In this document: in pieces, positions 1 to 5,516 of the stretch
How the letters are laid out: every line of letters starts with the position of its first letter
Numbering within the stretch: the first letter of the stretch is position 1
NCBI GenBank assembly: GCA_023451855.1
Contig: JAEXXY010000453.1
Span: 1-5,918 of the forward strand
Direction: 5' to 3'
Length of the DNA stretch: 5,918 nucleotides
From: Actinomycetes bacterium
GTDB taxonomy: Bacteria > Actinomycetota > Actinomycetes > Actinomycetales > Dermatophilaceae
Notes under the pieces: model-generated
What the model was told of the DNA's origin: nothing
The model's database searches: none
The model's input: only the letters and a program-made list of their open reading frames with translations
Translations under genes and position numbers: made by a program

Positions 1-596
1 GAGCCGGCCACCGTGAGCGCGACGAAGGCGAGGCGCACCGTGTCGGCCGTGCCTCCCGAGCCGCCGAGGTCGGGTTCGGGCGCAAGCGTCTGCGTCACCG
101 CCCAGACGGTGGCCGCGGCGGCGCCGAGGGTCGCCAGCAGCGCCAGCAGCCAACGGCGTCGCAGCCGGTCCCGGCTCCACCACGGCGCGGAGCCGGCGAG
201 CGCGCCGCTGACCACGGTGACGACGAGCAGCGTCATGACCTGCTGGTGGTGGAAGGGCAGCAGGGCGGTTCGCAGGTCGTTGCGGGGGTTCCACGGCGTG
301 CCGAACGTGGGCGTGCTCGAGCGCGCCACGATCCACGGGAGCAGCCCGACGAGCCAGCCCCCGAGGGCCAGCAGCGGTACCGGCCACCCCCACGAACGCG
401 GCGACGCGCCGGGCCGGCGAGGCGTCGCCGGTGGACCCGCTTCGTCACCACCGCCGACGTGGAGGACCGCGGTGTCCTGGCGTCCGGGTGGTCGGGCCGC
501 CGAGTCCTCCGCGGAATCGTCTGCGCCGCCTGCGCCGTCTGCGCCGTCCTCGCCGTCTGCCCGGGCCGGGCGCGGCGCTCCTGATGTCGACGTCAC
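1..596 (-). CDS. Multi-pass membrane protein, N-terminal part (runs off left edge)
   Basis: I do not recognise the family. The frame reads from a GTG at 596 without a stop to the window edge (198 complete residues). This start was chosen because a GGGGGAGG Shine-Dalgarno lies 7 bases upstream; in-frame GTGs at 674, 659 and 656 lack one, and an in-frame TGA at 678-680 bounds the frame. Residues 1-68 are hydrophilic and low in complexity (acidic DGA/DGE repeats near 14-27, then Pro/Gly/Arg-rich), probably a disordered cytoplasmic tail. Hydrophobic segments follow at about 71-91, 119-137, 149-168 and from 186 to the edge, so at least four helices. The 92-118 loop is rich in Pro, Trp and Asn (TPWNPRNDL), and a basic RDRLRRR stretch at 142-148 suggests a cytoplasmic loop before helix 3. 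It is divergent from the dehydrogenase gene, so a functional link is not implied. The gene call is firm from hydrophobic pattern, codon bias and ribosome site; the function is unknown. Confidence 0.72.
   Translation of the reverse strand, partial: MTSTSGAPRPARADGEDGADGAGGADDSAEDSAARPPGRQDTAVLHVGGGDEAGPPATPRRPGASPRSWGWPVPLLALGGWLVGLLPWIVARSSTPTFGTPWNPRNDLRTALLPFHHQQVMTLLVVTVVSGALAGSAPWWSRDRLRRRWLLALLATLGAAAATVWAVTQTLAPEPDLGGSGGTADTVRLAFVALTVAG
520..555. repeat. 9-bp tandem repeat inside the membrane-protein gene
   Basis: Four consecutive 9-base units, two identical (TCTGCGCCG) and two variants (CCTGCGCCG, TCCTCGCCG), with a degenerate fifth unit at 556-564. Read on the minus strand in the coding frame it gives a three-residue DGA/DGE/GGA repeat in the acidic N-terminal tail. 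A unit of three codons keeps the frame when copy number changes, so length variation between strains would be tolerated. Confidence 0.6.
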
Positions 597-603
597 CGTC
601 GAA

Positions 604-611
604 CCTCCCCC
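604..611 (-). promoter_or_regulatory. Ribosome binding site deciding the GTG start at 596
   Basis: The minus strand reads GGGGGAGG, a near-ideal anti-16S match, with a 7-base spacer to the GTG at 596-594. It is the only strong Shine-Dalgarno I see before a gene start in the window, in contrast to the apparently leaderless genes to the right. I see no convincing -10 box upstream of it. Confidence 0.65.
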
Positions 612-617
612 TGCCGT

Positions 618-669
618 GACCGCGGCCGGTCGACCGCGGGTGCGTGGCGTCGACACCACCAGACCGCGG
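618..669. repeat. Three direct copies of GACCGCGG in the divergent intergenic region
   Basis: Exact GACCGCGG octamers lie at 618-625, 632-639 and 662-669, start-to-start distances 14 and 30. The first two also form an inverted pair through their CCGCGG cores (620-625 and 634-639) and flank a 10-base palindrome CGGTCGACCG at 627-636. They sit just upstream of the ribosome site of the leftward membrane-protein gene and could be regulator sites. GC-rich octamers recur by chance in such DNA, so this is a candidate only. Confidence 0.35.
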
Positions 670-708
670 TGCACGCGTCAACGCGATCGAGCCACGGGAG
701 TGGTGTCG
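651..708. repeat. 9-bp inverted repeat in the divergent intergenic region
   Basis: CGACACCAC at 651-659 is perfectly complementary to GTGGTGTCG at 700-708 with a 40-base loop. A second, overlapping complementary pair is CACCAGA at 657-663 with TCTGGTG at 710-716. The two pairings are mutually exclusive, so the DNA or RNA could fold either way, or the arms could be two half-sites for one DNA-binding protein. No function is shown. Confidence 0.35.
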
Positions 709-764
709 TTCTGGTGACGGTTGTGCGAGGAGACGAGAGCCGTTCGGGACGCGTCGCTGCACGT

Positions 765-811
765 GTGTGACCGCACACCGGATCGACCGTTTTGTGTCCG
801 CGGCCCACACA
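765..811. promoter_or_regulatory. Candidate operator: two TGTG/CACA inverted repeats before the dehydrogenase promoter
   Basis: GTGTG-N4-CACAC spans 765-778 and TGTGT-N9-ACACA spans 793-811. Their centres are about 30.5 bases apart, near three helical turns, so proteins bound there would lie on the same DNA face. The second repeat ends where a -35 element would sit for the -10 box at 833, and that -35 position (CAGGTG, 810-815) is a poor match to consensus. Together this suggests a site for an activator or repressor. The downstream GAF/PucR-type regulator is the obvious candidate, but that link is inference. Confidence 0.4.
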
Positions 812-832
812 GGTGCCCCTCGAGCCCGTCCC

Positions 833-845
833 TAGTCTTCCCGCA
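833..845 (+). promoter_or_regulatory. Leaderless-type promoter of the 3-hydroxybutyrate dehydrogenase gene
   Basis: TAGTCT at 833-838 fits the actinobacterial TAnnnT -10 pattern. With a usual start seven bases past the hexamer, transcription would begin at 845, the A of the ATG. There is no Shine-Dalgarno between the box and the start codon. No good -35 hexamer is visible. Confidence 0.5.
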
Positions 846-1666
846 TGGCCGACGCCCGCAACGACGCCCGCGACGCCGCCCCGGACTCCCCCGCGCGGGT
901 CCGTACGGCGGTCAACGAACCCATCGCCCTCACGGGGCGCACGGCCCTCGTGACCGGAGCCGCGAGCGGCATCGGCGCGAGCATCGCCCGCGCGCTGGCC
1001 GCTGCCGGGGCCAAGGTGCACGCCGTCGACCGCGACCCCGAAGGCCTGGCCTCGCTCGACGGCGTGGAGGGCGTGATGCCGGTGACGGCGGACCTCGCCG
1101 ACCTCGACGGGCTCGCGGCGCTACCGACCGACGTCGACATCCTCGTCAACAACGCCGGCATCCAGCACGTCAGCCCGATCGAGGAGTTCCCGCTCGAGCG
1201 GTTCGACCTCATCCTCGACCTCATGCTCGTCTCCCCCTTCCGCCTCATCCGGCAGTCCCTGCCGCACATGTACGACCGGGGTTGGGGCCGCGTCGTCAAC
1301 GTGTCGAGCGTCCACGGGCTGCGGGCCAGCGCCTTCAAGTCGGCCTACGTCACGGCCAAGCACGGCCTCGAGGGCCTCTCGAAGGTCGTGGCCCTCGAGG
1401 GCGGCCCGCACGGCGTCACCTCGACCTGCATCAACCCGGCCTATGTGCGGACGCCCTTGGTGGAGAAGCAGATCGCCGACCAGGCTCGCACCCACGGGAT
1501 CCCCGAGTCGGAGGTCGTCGAGAAGGTCATGCTCGAGCCGGTCGCCGTCAAGCGGCTCGTCGAGCCCGACGAGGTCGCGGCCCTGGCACTGTTCCTCTGC
1601 GGGCCCGCGTCGGCCTCGGTCAACGGCACGTCGTTCTCGATGGACGGCGGTTGGACGGCGCACTGA
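845..1666 (+). CDS. bdhA: D-3-hydroxybutyrate dehydrogenase (SDR family)
   Basis: Cytosolic NAD-dependent short-chain dehydrogenase of 273 residues, predicted to interconvert D-3-hydroxybutyrate and acetoacetate in polyhydroxybutyrate or ketone-body metabolism. The Rossmann fold shows TGAASGIG at 37-44, Asp62 at the end of strand 2 (favours NAD over NADP) and NNAG at 102-105. The catalytic set is Ser155, Tyr168, Lys172. Residues known to hold the substrate carboxylate in the Pseudomonas fragi enzyme (Gln94, His144, Lys152, Gln196, with Trp257) have counterparts at constant offset 13: Gln107, His157, Lys165, Gln209, Trp270. The C-terminus is the typical DGGWTAH. Oddities: position 200, Trp187 in P. 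fragi, is Tyr, and the SDR Pro-Gly motif reads Pro-Ala (198-199). About 20 disordered residues precede the core, and no other start lies before the fold. The regulator gene follows after 34 bases on the same strand. Another SDR substrate is possible but unlikely given the full signature. Confidence 0.88.
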   Translation: MADARNDARDAAPDSPARVRTAVNEPIALTGRTALVTGAASGIGASIARALAAAGAKVHAVDRDPEGLASLDGVEGVMPVTADLADLDGLAALPTDVDILVNNAGIQHVSPIEEFPLERFDLILDLMLVSPFRLIRQSLPHMYDRGWGRVVNVSSVHGLRASAFKSAYVTAKHGLEGLSKVVALEGGPHGVTSTCINPAYVRTPLVEKQIADQARTHGIPESEVVEKVMLEPVAVKRLVEPDEVAALALFLCGPASASVNGTSFSMDGGWTAH

Positions 1667-1678
1667 GCGCCGCGGCGC
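1667..1678. repeat. 12-bp perfect palindrome between dehydrogenase and regulator
   Basis: GCGCCGCGGCGC reads the same on both strands and begins at the base after the dehydrogenase stop codon. It covers the zone where a -35 element would lie for the regulator's -10 box at 1689-1694. It could be an autoregulatory operator or a weak RNA hairpin. It does not resemble the TGTG/CACA repeats upstream of the dehydrogenase, and GC-only palindromes are not rare in this DNA. Confidence 0.35.
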
Positions 1679-1688
1679 CGCGTCGACC

Positions 1689-1701
1689 TAGGATCTGGCC
1701 G
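1689..1701 (+). promoter_or_regulatory. Leaderless-type promoter of the GAF/PucR regulator
   Basis: TAGGAT at 1689-1694 matches TAnnnT and ends six bases before the GTG at 1701, the same geometry as the dehydrogenase promoter. Transcription would start on the GTG itself. No Shine-Dalgarno precedes this start. The regulator could therefore be expressed independently as well as by read-through from the dehydrogenase. A second GTG follows directly at 1704. Confidence 0.5.
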
Positions 1702-3569
1702 TGGTGACCCGCAGCGAGACGGCGACGGCCGACCAGGTGATGCGCCTGCTCGAGCTGCTGGCCGCCGACGCCACGGTCGCCGAGGTGGCGGCCGCCGACG
1801 CTCCGGCCGAGGCGCGTGACCTCGCCCTGCGGATCACGAGCGCCCGTGAGGTGCACCAGCACCGCGAGGCGGGCCTCGCCGCCCTCCTCGACACCGCACG
1901 CGAGCTCGCCACCGAGAGCGACCCCGGGTCGGTCCTCGACGCCATCGTGCGCCGGGCGCGTCGGCTCGTCGGCACCGACCTCGCCTACCTGACCCTCTAT
2001 GACCCCGAGGCCGGCGACACCTTCATGCGCGCGACCGACGGGTCGGTGTCGGCGGCCTTCCAGTCGGTGCGCCTGGCGCTCGGTGCCGGCCTCGGCGGGC
2101 TCGTCGCCTCGACGCACAAGCCGTACTGGACGGCCGACTACTGGTCCGACGAGCGGTTCCGGCACACCGCGGCCATCGACGGTGCCGTCGGCGAGGAGGG
2201 GATCATCGCCATCTGCGGCACTCCCCTGATCGTCGAGTCGCACTTCGTCGGCGTGCTCTTCGCCGCCAACCGGTCCTCGCGCCCCTTCACCCGCGAGGAG
2301 GTAGCCCTCCTCGGTAACCTCGCGACGCTCGCCGCGGTCACCCTCGTGCAGACGCGTGCCTTGGCCGATGCCGAGAACGCCCTGGCCCAGCTGTCCGAGG
2401 CGCACGAGACGGTCCGCCAGTATGCCGAGGGCATCGAGCGTGCAGCCGCGGCCCACGACCGGTTCGCCTCGCTCGTGCTCGGTGGCGGCGGCGTCGACGA
2501 CGTCGCCCGGGCGCTCTGCGACCTGCTCGGCGGCTGGGCCGTGCTCGTTGACGAGGACGGCACCCGCATCGGCACCGCCGGCCCGGCACCCGAGCCGGGC
2601 TCCGGACGCGTCGGCCTCCTCGAGGACCTCCTGTCGAGCGTGCCGGGGCAGGGCTCCGGGCGTCTCCTCGAGCGCGAGGGCATGTACGTCCTGCCGATCA
2701 CCGCGGCGCGCGAACGGCTCGGCACCCTCGTCATCGGCGGCATCGACCGGCTGCGCGAGTCCGAGCAGCGCACCGTGGAGCGCGCAGGCGTCGTCACGGC
2801 CCTCGTCCTGCTCTTCGAGCGGCAGGCCGCCGACGCGCGCCAGTCGGCTCGCAACCGCCTCGTGTCCGACCTCGTCAGCGCGCGCGGCAGCCGTGAGGAG
2901 CGCCTCCAGCTCGCGCGCACCGCCGGCCTGGACCCGACCCGTCCCTTCTGCGTGCTCGTCCTGCGGGGCGAGGACCCGCAGGGCCACCGTGCGCTGCTCA
3001 TCTCCGCCAGCGCTGCCACCGATGAGCTGGCCCTCGTCGGCTCGCACGACGGCGACGTCGTGGCGCTCGTCCCGGGAACCGACGCCGATGGCCTGGCCCG
3101 CGCGGTCGCGGCCCGGATCGGACGGCGCACCTGCGTCACCGTGGCCGGCGTCGGTCCGGTCGACGGCGTCGACGGCGTGCCCACGGCGCACGAGGAGGGC
3201 GCCCGCACCGTCGGCGCGCTCATCGCGCTCGGGCACAAGGGCAAGGGTGCCGCCGCCACCCAGCTCGGCTTCGCCGGGCTCATCGTCGGCTCGGCGCCCG
3301 ACGTCGACGACTATGTGCGGCGGCTCCTCGGTCCCGTCATCGACTACGACGACCGCCGCGGCACCGACCTCGTCGGCACCCTGGCCGCCTACTTCGCGGC
3401 CGGCGGCAGCCCGCGTCACGCCGCGGGCACGCTCCACGTCCACGTCAACACGGTGTCGCAGCGTCTCGAGCGGATCTCGGCCCTGCTCGGTGCCACGTGG
3501 CAGCAGCCCGACCATGCTCTCGAGCTGCAGCTGGCCCTGCGGCTGCGCGCCCTCCAGTCCCCCGCCTGA
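1701..3569 (+). CDS. GAF-domain PucR/CdaR-type transcriptional regulator
   Basis: Cytosolic one-component regulator of 622 residues, predicted to bind a small ligand through GAF and DNA through its C-terminus. In order: a helical N-terminus (about 10-60); a GAF domain (about 62-222, with segments such as GTDLAYLTLYDP at 91-102 and GTPLIVESHFVGVLFAANR at 173-191); a predicted coiled-coil linker (about 217-255) joining to a second sensor-like region (about 256-375); a degenerate GGDEF-like region as in CdaR/PucR proteins (about 383-515); and the PucR-type helix-turn-helix (about 556-616), with HAAGTLHVHVNTVSQRLERI at 573-592 and the trailing LELQLALRLRAL. I see no GGDEF active-site motif, so no cyclase activity is expected. 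The GTG at 1701 was chosen for the -10 box six bases upstream; GTG 1704 is nearly equivalent. It lies 34 bases after the 3-hydroxybutyrate dehydrogenase, which suggests control of that gene. The ligand is unknown. Activator or repressor cannot be told from sequence. Confidence 0.87.
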   Translation: MVTRSETATADQVMRLLELLAADATVAEVAAADAPAEARDLALRITSAREVHQHREAGLAALLDTARELATESDPGSVLDAIVRRARRLVGTDLAYLTLYDPEAGDTFMRATDGSVSAAFQSVRLALGAGLGGLVASTHKPYWTADYWSDERFRHTAAIDGAVGEEGIIAICGTPLIVESHFVGVLFAANRSSRPFTREEVALLGNLATLAAVTLVQTRALADAENALAQLSEAHETVRQYAEGIERAAAAHDRFASLVLGGGGVDDVARALCDLLGGWAVLVDEDGTRIGTAGPAPEPGSGRVGLLEDLLSSVPGQGSGRLLEREGMYVLPITAARERLGTLVIGGIDRLRESEQRTVERAGVVTALVLLFERQAADARQSARNRLVSDLVSARGSREERLQLARTAGLDPTRPFCVLVLRGEDPQGHRALLISASAATDELALVGSHDGDVVALVPGTDADGLARAVAARIGRRTCVTVAGVGPVDGVDGVPTAHEEGARTVGALIALGHKGKGAAATQLGFAGLIVGSAPDVDDYVRRLLGPVIDYDDRRGTDLVGTLAAYFAAGGSPRHAAGTLHVHVNTVSQRLERISALLGATWQQPDHALELQLALRLRALQSPA

Positions 3570-3850
3570 CCACCCCGAACCGCCGAAGCCCCAACGCGCC
3601 GCGTCTCAGCGCCGATAGCCGACGTGCGTTCGAGACCCCGGAGCCGCCTCGGTTCGCCAGCCATCACCGCGCGCGAGCACAGGAAGATCGTCAGTCATAC
3701 GCCCGTCTTTGGCGATCCGAGATATCGCTGGGACGGGTGGCCGGCCTCGCCTGGAGGAATCTCGCGAATAGGTCCCGACCGAGCCGAGGTGGGCGCCCCA
3801 GCATCTGCATGGAGATCCGCGGCGCCCGAGGACGCCTCCGGGCTACGTGT
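3570..3850. other. Gene-free convergent intergenic region, lower GC
   Basis: 281 bases between the stop codons of the regulator and the leftward membrane-protein gene. I find no convincing reading frame; long open frames across it are overlaps of the neighbours with poor composition. It is visibly richer in A and T than the flanking genes, especially 3660-3775. It holds a 5-bp hairpin (GCGAT 3712-3716 with ATCGC 3724-3728) and the longer inverted repeat listed separately. No tRNA, insertion-sequence end or T-tract terminator is visible. Confidence 0.5.
3791..3827. terminator. Possible bidirectional hairpin between convergent genes
   Basis: GGGCGCC at 3791-3797 pairs perfectly with GGCGCCC at 3821-3827; inside the loop ATCT (3803-3806) can pair with AGAT (3813-3816), giving a two-part hairpin. 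It lies 24 bases past the stop of the leftward gene and about 220 past the regulator stop. There is no U-tract on either strand, so it is only a candidate for an actinobacterial-style terminator. Confidence 0.3.
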
Positions 3851-4777
3851 CTACAGGGGGTTGGACCAGTCGCGGCGAGTGGCGACGAGCCAGTACGCCA
3901 GGAACATCGCGATCTCGAAGTACTCGGTGAGGATGACCGAGTACGGGACCTGCCGCCAGATGCAGAAGCCGCCGATGAGCAGGCCCGCCCACATCAGGCC
4001 AGTGATCAGCCGGTAGGTGAGTAGCGCGCGGTTCGAGGTGGGCGGCGCCGCGGCCCGGTCCGCGACGCTGCGCAGCGTGAGCGGGAACGCGTGGCTCGCG
4101 GCCGCGAAGGACAGGTTGGCGATCAGCAGCCCCGCCGCGGTGAAGTGCAGGACGCCGAAGACGCTGACGTCCCCAACGAGCGTCCTTCGACCGAACAGGA
4201 GGAAGGCGCCCACGATGGCCAGCAGGAAGACTGCTTCAGCGGCCCAGGAGATCCAGACCAGGACGCTGGCGAACTTCGCCTCGTCCTTGCCCCAGCGGAA
4301 CGACCGCCAGTGCATGAGGCGCCAGTCGAAGAAGGTGAACAGGGCTGCGCTGATGAGGAAGGCCCAGAGGACGACCCGCAGGTTGTCCAGGATCTGGGCT
4401 TGGGTGAGCACACCGAGGTCATGGGGGTCGTGCGCCGGCGCGGCCACCAGCATCGGCGTGAAGTTGTTCGGCACGAGAGCGACGAAGAACGCGTTGAAGC
4501 CGGCGAAGTTGAGGGCGTAGTCCTCGAGCTTGGAGCTGCTCTTGTACGCGATCAGGCACACCCCGGTGGCCATGAGGGCGCCGACGAAGACGTCACGGAC
4601 CGGGCCTGCGTAGGAGTCGCTGATCGACTGGCGCCACACGCCGCGAGTGAGCCCCTCCCCGACGGTGGCCAGCATGAGGAAGACGGGCGGCAGCACGAGG
4701 ATCATCCGCAGGTAGCGGTACGTCTGCAGGGTGACACTGCTGGTGTCCTCGGCGACACCCACCATTTGTGCTGCCAT
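3851..4777 (-). CDS. Uncharacterised eight-helix integral membrane protein
   Basis: 308 residues. Hydrophobic segments lie at about 22-39, 62-78, 87-103, 133-150, 170-196, 203-227, 252-272 and 280-298. The most distinctive stretch is ISDSYAGPVRDVFVG at 52-66, running from the loop after helix 1 into helix 2, followed by a KLEDYALN segment (83-90) and NFTP at 105-108. The C-terminal EYFEIAMFLAYWLVATRRDW (285-304) is also patterned. I recall similar motifs in uncharacterised bacterial membrane proteins; a relation to DUF998/Frag1-type families is only topological and untested. No catalytic motif is evident. The frame is open to an ATG at 4945, but the extra 56 residues are polar and unlike protein from this genome, and a -10 box TACCGT sits just before the ATG at 4777; ATG 4765 is a further option. 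It is transcribed divergently from the DUF1801-like gene and convergently with the regulator. Confidence 0.8.
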   Translation of the reverse strand: MAAQMVGVAEDTSSVTLQTYRYLRMILVLPPVFLMLATVGEGLTRGVWRQSISDSYAGPVRDVFVGALMATGVCLIAYKSSSKLEDYALNFAGFNAFFVALVPNNFTPMLVAAPAHDPHDLGVLTQAQILDNLRVVLWAFLISAALFTFFDWRLMHWRSFRWGKDEAKFASVLVWISWAAEAVFLLAIVGAFLLFGRRTLVGDVSVFGVLHFTAAGLLIANLSFAAASHAFPLTLRSVADRAAAPPTSNRALLTYRLITGLMWAGLLIGGFCIWRQVPYSVILTEYFEIAMFLAYWLVATRRDWSNPL

Positions 4778-4785
4778 AGCTCTTG

Positions 4786-4791
4786 ACGGTA
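4786..4791 (-). promoter_or_regulatory. -10 box of the eight-helix membrane protein gene
   Basis: On the minus strand TACCGT (TAnnnT) runs from 4791 to 4786, leaving eight bases to the ATG at 4777. The predicted leader is about two bases, near-leaderless. AAGAG lies only three bases before the ATG, too close for a useful Shine-Dalgarno. No recognisable -35 is seen. The box also argues against the longer frame that starts at 4945. Confidence 0.42.
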
Positions 4792-4985
4792 CGCGCCCCA
4801 ATTCAGGCATACACCGGATTTGCTGGGTTTGTGCATGGTTGGTCGCCGCACTCGGAGCGAGAGATTCGGACGTTGTTCCCATTGGCCCTGTCGAGTCACA
4901 ATCGGGCACGGCGCTGAGTACGGCGCATTTCGAATGCGTATCCACCCGGCCTGCTGGATCCGGAAACGGAGCTCTAAGCCGTTGC

Positions 4986-4991
4986 TAGCAT
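4986..4991 (+). promoter_or_regulatory. -10 box of the DUF1801-like gene
   Basis: TAGCAT at 4986-4991 matches TAnnnT and ends ten bases before the ATG at 5002, giving a predicted leader of about four bases. No Shine-Dalgarno precedes the ATG. The -35 position 17 bases upstream reads GAAACG, a weak match. With the opposite -10 box at 4791-4786 this makes the 224-base gap 4778-5001 a divergent promoter region. Confidence 0.42.
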
Positions 4992-5001
4992 CTCGTACGA
5001 G

Positions 5002-5433
5002 ATGGACGTCGCAGCAAGCGTCGAGGCTTACCTCGCAAGCCAACCCGAGCCCAAGCAGGCCGACCTCCGACGGCTGCACGCTCACATGCTCGAGGAGTTC
5101 CCGGACGGCAGGCTGTGGTTCACCGACGGCACGAACGAGGACGGCAAGGTCGTGGCCAACCCCAACATCGGCTACGGAACCCATACCATCGCCTACGCCG
5201 ATGGGTCCTCGCGCGAGTTCTATCGCATCGGCTTGAGCGCCAACACGGCGGGAATTTCGGTCTATGTGCTGGCCCTGGATGACAAGGCCCACCTGTCGCG
5301 CACCTACGGGGCCACGATCGGTCGGGCCAGCGTCACGGGCTACTGCATCAAGTTCAAGAGGCTGGCCGACGTCAACGTCGACGCACTCCATGCAGCCATC
5401 CGAGACGGCATGGCCGTCGACCGGGCGGGCTGA
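5002..5433 (+). CDS. DUF1801-like small cytosolic protein
   Basis: 143 residues with no signal peptide or membrane segment. The N-terminus (VEAYLASQPEPKQADLRRLH at 7-26) matches the opening helix typical of DUF1801 (YdhG-like) proteins. The middle is a mixed beta region with NPNIGYGTHTIAYADG (53-68) and REFYRIGLSANTAGISVYVL (71-90), and the end has the conserved GYCIKFKRLADVNVDALHAAI (about 113-133). I recall close relatives annotated as DUF1801 in Bacteroidetes and Actinobacteria; no biochemical role is established that I know of. The ATG at 5002 was chosen because the family helix begins at once after it and a -10 box lies just upstream. It is divergent from the membrane-protein gene and is followed by a strong hairpin 84 bases past the stop, so it is probably monocistronic. 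The family call is from memory of motifs. Confidence 0.78.
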   Translation: MDVAASVEAYLASQPEPKQADLRRLHAHMLEEFPDGRLWFTDGTNEDGKVVANPNIGYGTHTIAYADGSSREFYRIGLSANTAGISVYVLALDDKAHLSRTYGATIGRASVTGYCIKFKRLADVNVDALHAAIRDGMAVDRAG

Positions 5434-5516
5434 ACGCGGCACGCTCCGACCGACGGGTGGCACGGGCACCGGGACACGACCCACGCACTCGCCGCGGGCG
5501 GCCGCAGTCCGGCCAG

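Noticed and set aside
721..1707. 328-residue plus-strand frame overlapping the dehydrogenase
   Set aside because: Arg/Pro/Gly-rich translation typical of an out-of-frame read in GC-rich DNA; the true frame from 845 has the complete SDR signature.
1620..3515. 631-residue open frame on the minus strand opposite the regulator
   Set aside because: It mirrors the regulator gene codon for codon. The translation is Gly/Arg/Asp/Glu-rich with no domain, while the plus frame has GAF and PucR-HTH signatures.
2356..3618. 420-residue plus-strand frame inside the regulator gene
   Set aside because: Ser/Arg/Pro/Ala-rich with no recognisable fold; it is an out-of-frame shadow of the regulator.
3628..3650. 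TTCGAGACC resembling a tRNA T-loop
   Set aside because: No complementary five-base T-stem, no anticodon arm and no acceptor stem around it.
3497..4024. 175-residue plus-strand frame spanning the regulator's end and the gene-free stretch
   Set aside because: It overlaps two well-supported genes on its ends, has no domain-like composition, and the intervening region lacks coding bias.
4783..4813. TTGACG on the plus strand as a -35 element
   Set aside because: No TAnnnT at 16-18 bases downstream and no plus-strand gene until 5002; the bases overlap the minus-strand promoter of the membrane protein.
4778..4945. N-terminal extension of the eight-helix membrane protein to ATG 4945
   Set aside because: The 56 extra residues are polar, Cys/Ser/Thr-rich and cross the -10 box that fits a start at 4777.
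4962..4984. GGAAAC followed by CGTT resembling an ECF sigma-factor promoter
   Set aside because: The spacer is about 13 bases, several short of the usual 16-17, and the TAGCAT box downstream explains the start better.
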